From positions 1-36,674 of the forward strand of contig JADMKK010000015.1 in NCBI GenBank assembly GCA_015478895.1: DNA of 36,674 bases, in the 5' to 3' direction. This DNA is from Comamonas sp. (GTDB taxonomy: Bacteria; Pseudomonadota; Gammaproteobacteria; Burkholderiales; Burkholderiaceae_C). The notes beneath the pieces were generated by a model. It was not told where the DNA came from, did no database searches, and was given only the letters and a program-made list of their open reading frames with translations. Below, piece by piece: positions 30,626 to 36,674 of this stretch (the stretch's first letter is position 1; every line of letters starts with the position of its first letter). The position numbers were made by a program, and so were the translations under genes.

Positions 30626-33600
30626 ATGACAGACACCGTGCAGCAGCCTGCCACTACCGCTTCCATCGATTCCCGGCAACTTTTGCTGCCCGCCATGCAA
30701 GCCATGGTGAACGATCTGGTGCGCATGCTGCCACCCGCCAGCCTGGTGCAGGCCGTGCAAGTGCGCCAACTGCTGCAGCAAATGCAGATGGCCGCCGAAG
30801 TGCTGCACCTGCACAGCCTGCAACAGTTGCTCAAGACCATGGATGCGCAGCTGCAGCCCTATGCCACAGCGACCGAGCCTGCGCCCCCAAAAACGGGGGA
30901 ATTGCTGCATCTGGCCGCGCGCGATGTGCAAACTTATCTAAGTAAGCCGCCCGACGCACACACCCTGTTTGCCAGCTACCGCGCGCTGACCAAGCTGGGC
31001 GGCAAAGACACGGCCCACCCCGCCGATTTGTGGGAGTCCCCGTGGCCCGTGCCGCAACTGCCCGCCACCAGCACCATTGCGCCACTGCCACCCAGCGCCG
31101 CCCTGCGCGCCCAGCTCGATCAGCAGGTGCTGGGCCTGCTGAAATCACCGGACTTGACCACCTGCAATGCGCTGCGCCAATCGGTGCTGGGGCTGGCCGC
31201 CTATGTACAAACGCAAGACGCGGACAGTACTGTGTGGCAACTGGCCGCCGCGTGGCTTGACGGCTTGACGGCCGAGCTGCTGGACTTGGATATCTACGCC
31301 AAACGCCTGGCGTCGCGCCTGCTGATTCAGTATGCGCAACTGACCAAGGGCAACTACCAGGCCCACCCTGACTTGCTGCGCGATTTATTGTTCTTCTGCG
31401 CCCAAGCCAGCCATGGGGCGCAGCGCATCGCCGCGCCACTGCCTGCGCTGCTGGAGCAGGTGCACACCCGCTGCACAGCACCAGAGCCCGGTGCCAAAGC
31501 CGCTGCGCCCACCGCAGACAGCGCGGCGTTGCCCCTGGCGCCCCCGCCCTTGGCCCCCGCCTTGCCGGAATTTGCCACTGCCCCGTCCATTGAGCCAACC
31601 AGCACCTTGCTGCAAGGGCTGGCCACGGTGGCACAGATCGAGCCAGATGCGGATTTTCTGCAGTCTGCGGAAACCATCTCGCAGCAACTCGGCCAACGCA
31701 TTCAGGCATGGCGCAGTGACGAGACCGCCGCGCTAGACCCTCACATCCATCAACAAGCGCATGCCCTGTCGCGCCTAGCGTGGGATTACGGCTGCACCGA
31801 AATTGCAGCCCTAGCCAACCAGCTCGAACGCTGCCTGCAACGCATGCCGGACGACGCTACGCCTGCTCAGCGCAGCACCTGCCAGCACGCCAGCGAAGAA
31901 ATTCACCGTCTGCTGCACCAGTTTGCTGCGGGCTTCATGCGCCGTGCCCACCCGCAGGTGATGGATGCGCTGCACCAGCTCTACGCGCAGTTGCCCGAGC
32001 CGATGGTGCTGGAAATTCCACGGCCTGAAACAACGCCAGAAACCGCGCAGGAAACGGTGCCTGCACCTGCTGAGCTTGCCGCATCCATCACTCCGGAGAT
32101 GCAACCGGCAGCGCTCCAGCCGGCTTACCGCAGCGCCCCTGCCCCGCTGGACCCCATGCATTTTTCGGTCTTCTCCGACGAGATGCTGTCGCTGTGGCCC
32201 AAGCTGCAAGCGGCACTCAAGCAGTGGATGCACAAACCCGGCGACCGCGCAGCGCGCCAAATCGTGTTGCGCTGCCTGCACACCCTCAAAGGCAGCGCGC
32301 GCTTGGCCGGCGCCATGGCGTGGGGCAGCCAAGTGCATGCTTTGGAGAGCTTGGCGCTGGATGTGCCCAACAACGCCGGCCCCCAAGGCCCAGGCACTTT
32401 GCAGCAGCCCCTGGAGGCCTTGCGCATCGCCTTTGTCGCCTTGCAGCAAGAAATGGCCGACCGCCACCCGGAGCGGCGCAGCACCCAGCCGCTGGAAACC
32501 GTGGCCCGCTACGCCCAAGCCTTGTGGAGCACGCAAGACAGCGGCCAAACTGCCCTGACTGCGAGCCAATTGTCTGTCGGTGAAATCCACGCCAGCTTGC
32601 AGCGCCTGCGCAACCAGATTGCCGATTGCGCGGCATGGGCCGACACCTTGATGCTGCACGGCGGGCTGGACCTGCCCTACGAATTTCACGAAGAGCTCAA
32701 CAGTTTGGTGCACCAGCTCAACGACTGCACCGACGATCTGGGCACCGCCCACCAGCAACTGCAGCACGGTCTGGTCAATGCACACGATGCCTTCCAGAGC
32801 CACGCCAGCCATTTGCGCGGCTTGCAGCAAACCTTGCTGTATGCGCGCCTGGTGCCGCTGAGCGATTTGCAAGCGCGCCTGCAAAGCACGTTTGATCTGG
32901 CACTCAAAGACACCGGCAAGCAGGCCGTGTTCCAGCTGCACGGCGGTGAAGTGCTGATGGAGCGCAGCGTGGCCCAAGCCTTGGCCCCGGCGCTGGAGCA
33001 CATGCTGCGCAACAGCGTGGCCCACGGCATTGAAGCGCCCGCCCAGCGCCGCGTCGCCAACAAACCCGTGCAGGGCACGGTGCGCCTTCACCTGTCCAAT
33101 CAGGGCCGCCAGCAAGTTATGACCTTGCAAGATGATGGCGCGGGCTTGTCGTTGGAAGGCATTCGCCGCAAAGCACTGGCTTTGGGCTTGATACAAGCTG
33201 ATGAAGTGGTGGATGCCGAGCGCGCCGCCACGCTGATTCTGGAGCCCGGTTTGAGCACTGCCCGCACCGTGACCGAGCTGGCAGGCCGAGGCATTGGTAT
33301 GGACGTGGTGGCCGAGACCGTGCGCGAATTGGGCGGCACGCTGCGCGTGCAAACGCGCACCGGCAAGGGCTGCCGCACCATGATGACGCTGCCCGCCGCC
33401 CCGCAGGTTGAGCAAGTGCTGGCCCTGCGCGCTGGTAGCTGGCGCGTAGCCCTGCCCGCCCGCGCCGTTGAAGCAGTGCGCCGCCTGCCTGCTGCCACTG
33501 TGCAACAGGCTTTGGAGCAAGGCATCTGGCACGACAAGGCCGGCGCGCCCCTGCCTGTGTACTGGGCTGGAGCCGTCTGGCAGCAATCGGCGCGCAGCAT

Positions 33601-34264
33601 CGAAACCGCGCTCGACGGCCAGCGCAGCTTGCTGCTGGTGCGCGGCGACACCGCCCGCTGGGGCTTGGTGGTCGATGAAGTGCTGGACACGCAAGAAGTC
33701 ACTTTGCAGGCCGCCACCAACTTGACCGTACCGATTCCCGGTTTGCTGGGCACCGCAGCGCAGGCCTCGGGCCAGGTGCTGCAGGTGTATGACCCCGCCG
33801 CCGTGCTGTGCGCGCACGAAGCGCGCTTGCTGCACCAGACCGCCGAGCCATTGCCCTCATCCAGCCATGACAACGAACCCGTGCGCCCACTGGTGCTGCT
33901 GGCCGACGACTCCATGAGCGTGCGCCGTCTGGCACAGCACCTGCTGCAAAGCAATGGCTACCGCGTGATTACCGCCGCCGATGGGCTGGAGGCGCTGGCC
34001 TTGCTGGAGCAAGAAGATCCGCCCGCCATGCTGCTGGTGGATGTGGAAATGCCCGATATGGATGGCATGGAGTTGCTGCGCCGCCTGCGTGCCGATGAGC
34101 GCTACAAGCGCCTGCCGGTGGTGATGCTGACCGCCCACGCCGCTGGCCCCATCAGCCAAAAAGCCATCGCGCTGGGTGCGCAGGCCTACCTGACCAAACC
34201 TTATGCACCCAATGAGCTGCTGGCGCAGGTGCGCCGCTACGCCACGGCCATTGAAAGTCGCTAG
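30626..34264 (+). CDS. ChpA/PilL/CheA-type hybrid histidine kinase with response-regulator domain
   Basis: A 1212-residue multidomain signalling protein. Residues 1-450 are helical with proline-rich linkers (290-320, 460-510); a stretch near 340-420 resembles a degenerate Hpt without an HTLKG motif. One clear Hpt domain has H552 in CLHTLKGSARLAGAM. A CheA-like dimerisation region (about 670-760) precedes the ATPase domain with N796 in HMLRNSVAHGIE, D836 in DDGAGLSLEG and GRGIGMDVV (887-895). A CheW-like domain (about 920-1065) and a receiver domain with D1139 in LLVDVEMPDMDGMEL and the TKPY lysine near 1192 complete it. ChpA orthologues control type IV pilus twitching, but no pilGHIJ genes flank it here, so the pathway is inferred from architecture. 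Confidence 0.9.
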   Translation: MTDTVQQPATTASIDSRQLLLPAMQAMVNDLVRMLPPASLVQAVQVRQLLQQMQMAAEVLHLHSLQQLLKTMDAQLQPYATATEPAPPKTGELLHLAARDVQTYLSKPPDAHTLFASYRALTKLGGKDTAHPADLWESPWPVPQLPATSTIAPLPPSAALRAQLDQQVLGLLKSPDLTTCNALRQSVLGLAAYVQTQDADSTVWQLAAAWLDGLTAELLDLDIYAKRLASRLLIQYAQLTKGNYQAHPDLLRDLLFFCAQASHGAQRIAAPLPALLEQVHTRCTAPEPGAKAAAPTADSAALPLAPPPLAPALPEFATAPSIEPTSTLLQGLATVAQIEPDADFLQSAETISQQLGQRIQAWRSDETAALDPHIHQQAHALSRLAWDYGCTEIAALANQLERCLQRMPDDATPAQRSTCQHASEEIHRLLHQFAAGFMRRAHPQVMDALHQLYAQLPEPMVLEIPRPETTPETAQETVPAPAELAASITPEMQPAALQPAYRSAPAPLDPMHFSVFSDEMLSLWPKLQAALKQWMHKPGDRAARQIVLRCLHTLKGSARLAGAMAWGSQVHALESLALDVPNNAGPQGPGTLQQPLEALRIAFVALQQEMADRHPERRSTQPLETVARYAQALWSTQDSGQTALTASQLSVGEIHASLQRLRNQIADCAAWADTLMLHGGLDLPYEFHEELNSLVHQLNDCTDDLGTAHQQLQHGLVNAHDAFQSHASHLRGLQQTLLYARLVPLSDLQARLQSTFDLALKDTGKQAVFQLHGGEVLMERSVAQALAPALEHMLRNSVAHGIEAPAQRRVANKPVQGTVRLHLSNQGRQQVMTLQDDGAGLSLEGIRRKALALGLIQADEVVDAERAATLILEPGLSTARTVTELAGRGIGMDVVAETVRELGGTLRVQTRTGKGCRTMMTLPAAPQVEQVLALRAGSWRVALPARAVEAVRRLPAATVQQALEQGIWHDKAGAPLPVYWAGAVWQQSARSIETALDGQRSLLLVRGDTARWGLVVDEVLDTQEVTLQAATNLTVPIPGLLGTAAQASGQVLQVYDPAAVLCAHEARLLHQTAEPLPSSSHDNEPVRPLVLLADDSMSVRRLAQHLLQSNGYRVITAADGLEALALLEQEDPPAMLLVDVEMPDMDGMELLRRLRADERYKRLPVVMLTAHAAGPISQKAIALGAQAYLTKPYAPNELLAQVRRYATAIESR

Positions 34265-34269
34265 GGATG

Positions 34270-34359
34270 CTCTGCATAAAGCGGTTTCAACCGTGGTAAC
34301 GACAACCAGAAGTGGCTCTGGTTTTTTGAACAAGTAGCGAAGGAACCTCTGCATAAAGC
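34270..34359. repeat. 13-bp direct repeat flanking a terminator
   Basis: CTCTGCATAAAGC occurs at 34270-34282 and again at 34347-34359, 77 bases apart, on either side of the kinase-gene terminator. The form GGAACCTCTGCATAAAG recalls ends of some IS5-type elements, so it may be a scar, but no transposase sequence lies between. Confidence 0.6.
34304..34327 (+). terminator. Terminator of the ChpA-type gene
   Basis: AACCAGA (34304-34310) pairs with TCTGGTT (34317-34323) around AGTGGC, followed by TTTT, 40 bases after the stop codon. Confidence 0.85.
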
Positions 34360-34415
34360 CAGCAACAAAAATGCCGTCTTTCGAGGGCTTTATTCATTGA
34401 TGCATCACGCCTCCG

Positions 34416-34778
34416 CTATCGCAACAGCTCTTTGGCCTTTGAGCTAAGACTGACATGCGCTGATGCAGACTGTCTGGCCATTGCGTAATAACCAGCTCGA
34501 GAAAATTCATCCTCCATCTGCTTGATAGCGGCATCGATTTCTTCCTCGTTTGTTAGCCGCATCCTTGGATGCACTGCGGCAACAGCTTGCAACTCTGCAA
34601 ATTTTGATTTGGCAAATTCCAGGTGCAAGACTTTCACCTCAGCGCTTGTTGAGCTATGAGCCAGCTGAAGTGATTGGTTTAACTGCTCTTTCGCTGTGCT
34701 GGCCTGCTTCTCCAACATTTCCAACATAGCGGCGTGCTCTTTTGCGTTTGCAAATAGCTCGCGAAGCCAACCGAACAT
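34416..34778 (-). CDS. Small helical/coiled-coil hypothetical protein
   Basis: A 120-residue protein starting at ATG 34778 (MFGWLRELFANAKEHAAMLE) with a GGAGAC site 6 bases upstream; the longer frame before it is not needed. Almost the whole sequence is predicted helix with heptad-like Leu/Met/Ala spacing (LEMLEKQASTAKEQLNQSLQLA, VLHLEFAKSKFAELQAVA), then EEEIDAAIKQMEDEFSRAGYYAMARQ. The N-terminus is hydrophobic (MFGWLRELF) but too short for a secretion signal. The family is unknown. It lies at the border between the kinase gene and the decayed mobile region, so an accessory or phage origin is likely. Confidence 0.65.
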   Translation of the reverse strand: MFGWLRELFANAKEHAAMLEMLEKQASTAKEQLNQSLQLAHSSTSAEVKVLHLEFAKSKFAELQAVAAVHPRMRLTNEEEIDAAIKQMEDEFSRAGYYAMARQSASAHVSLSSKAKELLR

Positions 34779-35081
34779 AAATAAGTCTCCAATCTGGCTG
34801 CATCGTAGCAAAGGGAACGCTGAAAATTCAGCCGCATTTCGCCAACAAAAAGGCCCTCACTTCGAGGGCTTGCTTGTTTTTGTCCTGGCCGTCGATTCAT
34901 CCCGTCACCACCACCTGGCCTTGACCTGCTCCGGCTGCTCTGGTCATGGATTCAAAACTGACAATAGATGGCTTCTCTAGATGGTGTCCGTGGGACGGAA
35001 CAGAGGGAGGGGTAAAAAGAGGGCTGATAGCTCCGGGAGACGGAACAAGCACTCTAATTTTTAGTACCTCTTGCTACGGCC
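34779..35081. other. 303-base region without a gene; one hairpin
   Basis: GCCCTC-ACTT-CGAGGGC around 34852-34869 is a stable hairpin followed by TTGCTTGTTTTT and may be a forward terminator. The remainder, including GGTGTCCGTGGGACGGAA near 34982-35000, shows no supported ORF or RNA gene. A forward open frame starting at 34946 has implausible composition in its second half, where it is antisense to the P63C fragment. Confidence 0.5.
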
Positions 35082-35549
35082 TCACGCAGCTTTGGGGTAA
35101 ACAAAACCCAGCTGCCCGCGCTTTGTTGACAACTTCATCATACGGGCATCAAAGTCACGGGCGTCGGTGGAAGTGCTGGCAATGCTCTGCACTAGGTCGA
35201 TCTGCTTGTCCAGCCGCTCCTGGCCACCATGCGTCAGCCACTGGTGCATCTTCTGTGAGCCATTGCGGCGCAGTTTCAGCTCGGCATGCACTTCATCAGG
35301 CAGTAGACAGGCGTAGACCCATTTGTCAGTGATCGCGCCATACAAGGCCGGCGTGCCGTTCGAGTGCCCCGTATAGGTTGTGCCTGTAATGCCCGCCAAC
35401 GCCTCGTAGTAGCTAGGCTTGAAGCGCCATTCCCATGTTGCAGCGCCATCACGCGCAATAGCAAGGGCAGCAGGTTGGCAGTGTTGTTCACGTTGGGCTC
35501 CATGTATCTCAAAAACACAGAACCCATTGCAATGCCAGGCAGCAAAAAT
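35082..35549 (-). pseudogene. Truncated P63C-domain phage-type protein
   Basis: The frame is open from a TAG at 35550-35552 to the stop at 35082-35084 but has no proper start codon near its beginning. From about 35440 downward it reads WEWRFKPSYYEALAGITG, then PALYGAITDKWVYACLLPDEVHAEL, then KMHQWLTHGGQERLDKQIDLV. This parallels the P63C consensus order: an aromatic FYE..(Y/F)RL block, a TN..VYERLAPGVL.EL block and a (H)HQWLT....L..HL..V block. The N-terminal half of a normal P63C/antirepressor-like protein is missing. Another frame (35460-35635) might hold a shifted upstream part, but I cannot recognise it. Phage-related decay is the likely explanation. Confidence 0.5.
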
Positions 35550-35671
35550 CTATAACCGTAGCCGGGGTCAGTGCTGAGATTCCGAAAGATCAAGGGGCAC
35601 AAAAAGCCAGCGCTGCTTAAGCACCAGCAAGACAAATTAGAAAATCTGTTCTTCAGCTATCGCCGTGGAGA

Positions 35672-36473
35672 TCACGCCTGCTTGAACGGGATGACCTCTG
35701 CGCCATTCTTGATCTGATCAAGGTAATTAGCCCAGATGCTCATGAGCTGGCGACGCTGCTCAATATAGTATGCACAGTCATAGGCAGCACCCACTGTTGC
35801 ATCACTCATGGGCCATTCACCAGTGCGCGCGCTTGGAAACACATACCGGCCATGGCCTGTGAGTGGATGAATCTCTTTGAGGACTGCAATTGCTTGGGCA
35901 GCCAGCGGTACAAAGTGCGGCCGGCCGTTAATCTTCCCCTCAATCGTTCGCTTCATGCTGGCTGCAGGGATGGTCATCATGGCAGCATCAAAGTCGATCC
36001 AAGCCCATTCCATGGCCCTGATATTGCCCGGGCGCTGGAACAGCAAAGCAGAGAGCAGCAGGGCAGCACGCGTCAAAGGCTGGCCTTGGTAGCTGTCGAT
36101 TGCACGCATCAAAGCACCTGCCGCCTTGGGCTCCAGCACTGCGGCCATGTGCTTCACAACCACTGGCGCCAAAGCTCCGGATAAATCAGGAATCGGGTTG
36201 GAAGCACAGCGGCCAGTCCGAATGCCGTATCTGAACACTTGGCCAGACTGCTCCTTGAGCTTGCTTGCCGTCTCTCTCGCACCTCGGGATTCAACCTTTC
36301 GGAGCACCGTCAGCATCACCGGTGCCGTGACATCTGGCAGAAGCATCCTCCCCCGACCGTTGGAAACACATCTTTTTCCATGCTCCGCATCCAGCGCATG
36401 GAGTGACCAGCACTCCAGCTATCTGCCTTGGTCGTATGGAATTCTCTGGCCACAGCTTTAAAAGCGACGTCAC
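35672..36473 (-). pseudogene. P4-type tyrosine integrase, broken by a frameshift and an internal deletion
   Basis: Two frames together resemble residues from about 90 to the C-terminus of a P4-type integrase. The upstream part (36352-36473) reads GDVAFKAVAREFHTTKADSW...RWMRSMEKDVFPTVGG. It continues in another frame from 36346 as RMLLPDVTAPVMLTVLRKVESRGARETASK. The switch falls at a run of five Gs (GTCGGGGGAGG); six Gs would restore the frame. Near 35790 the text jumps from MSDATVGAA to YDCAYYIEQRRQLMSIWANYLD. This removes the GHGFRA Arg/His block and EHQLAH block that normally lie between them, so catalysis is lost even apart from the frameshift. The start is also missing, next to an IS end. 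Confidence 0.8.
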
Positions 36474-36480
36474 CCCGTTT

Positions 36481-36609
36481 TCAGTAGCACCCAGCTTTAG
36501 AGTCCGGGGTTAATTTACCCGCTTTCTGTTTCAAGGTCTGTGCGTAAGCTGCCGGCGTCAATCCACCCAGTGACTTCTTGGGCCTTTGCTCTGTTGATTT
36601 CCACGCAGA
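36481..36609 (-). mobile_element. C-terminal fragment of an IS3-family transposase (OrfB)
   Basis: On the minus strand the codons up to the TGA at 36481-36483 read WKSTEQRPKKSLGG, then LTPAAYAQTLKQKAGKLTPD, then SKAGCY. RPKKSLGGLTPAAYA is the conserved C-terminal motif of IS3-family (IS407-like) integrase-type transposases. The IS end should fall near 36470-36480 (TGAAAACGGGG), right where the integrase pseudogene begins, so the IS probably interrupted that gene. Upstream the match stops near 36609, before the inverted repeat at 36633-36672, so the IS itself is truncated. Confidence 0.75.
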
Positions 36610-36632
36610 ACTGACCCGCCGGGGATGCGGAT

Positions 36633-36672
36633 AAAAACTTGGACTGGTTTTATGCGGTTAGACCAAGTTTTT
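36633..36672. repeat. Perfect 10-bp inverted repeat at the window edge
   Basis: AAAAACTTGG (36633-36642) and CCAAGTTTTT (36663-36672) enclose 20 bases; ATGCGG occurs once before and once inside. It marks the point where the IS3 transposase similarity stops and may be the end of a second element lying beyond the window. Confidence 0.6.
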
Positions 36673-36674
36673 GC

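Noticed and set aside
31811..33835. 674-codon open frame antisense to the ChpA-type kinase
   Set aside because: It is a long shadow ORF caused by GC-rich codon bias; it is rich in Gln/His/Gly/Ala without any recognisable motif and has no RBS, whereas the forward frame has clear Hpt, ATPase, CheW and receiver motifs.
34946..35332. 128-codon forward ORF
   Set aside because: Its second half is antisense to the P63C fragment and rich in Ser/His/Ala shadow codons; no RBS.

Overview
The window looks like a chromosome segment of a betaproteobacterium of the Comamonadaceae, most likely Comamonas. The grounds are the gene content (tolB-pal-cpoB-tcdA, sbp-cysTWA, fbpABC, an allantoate/ureidopropionase-type hydrolase beside a PyrE-like protein, an orphan TRAP binding protein), the moderately high GC and the short intergenic repeats. 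The genus is inferred from familiarity, not computed.

Layout. (1) 1-3733 is the right end of a prophage or integrative element lying against a tRNA-Lys gene (3805-3880, minus). It ends in a DUF4224-like excisionase candidate and an apparently intact tyrosine integrase. Inside it sit a duplicated small basic ORF, repeated terminator-plus-RBS leaders, and an insert of three stress-type genes (a basic/acidic PRGDK-type protein, a Q/N-rich micro-protein and a PRC-barrel protein). (2) 3962-7461 (minus) is tolB-pal-cpoB-tcdA, for outer-membrane integrity and tRNA t6A cyclisation, without tolQRA next to it. (3) 7599-10780 holds msbA, rluE and dsbB. (4) 10848-14921 (minus) is the sulfate ABC importer operon sbp-cysT-cysW-cysA, with a perfect 18-bp palindrome upstream. 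(5) 15094-19685 has an RBBP9-type hydrolase, a (GAGATG)n microsatellite and the ferric-iron importer fbpA-fbpB-fbpC behind a Fur-box-like palindrome. (6) 19786-22546 has a LysR regulator divergent from azoR, with a 7-8-7 palindrome between them, then an SBF-type (YfeH-like) transporter. (7) 22689-24785 (minus) is hyuC-like, a 48-aa ORF, then pyrE-like. (8) 25118-30546 carries a small acidic-tailed ORF, a fadH relic, orphan dctP, plsY, ybaK, tas, an alpha/beta hydrolase and an unknown 125-aa protein. (9) 30626-34264 encodes a 1212-aa ChpA/PilL/CheA-type hybrid kinase without pil/chp neighbours. (10) 34416-36674 is a decayed mobile region: a coiled-coil small protein, a P63C-domain fragment, a P4-type integrase broken by a frameshift and an internal deletion, and the end of an IS3-family transposase.

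The central block is mostly housekeeping envelope and transport functions. The ends are mobile DNA in two states: an apparently intact integrase module on the left and a ruined one on the right. The most unusual structural signal is a family of about 90-bp intergenic repeats. Three copies were recognised (364-453, 9377-9471, 22593-22681), and every one lies between convergent genes. No CRISPR array and no clearly new defence or biosynthetic system was found.
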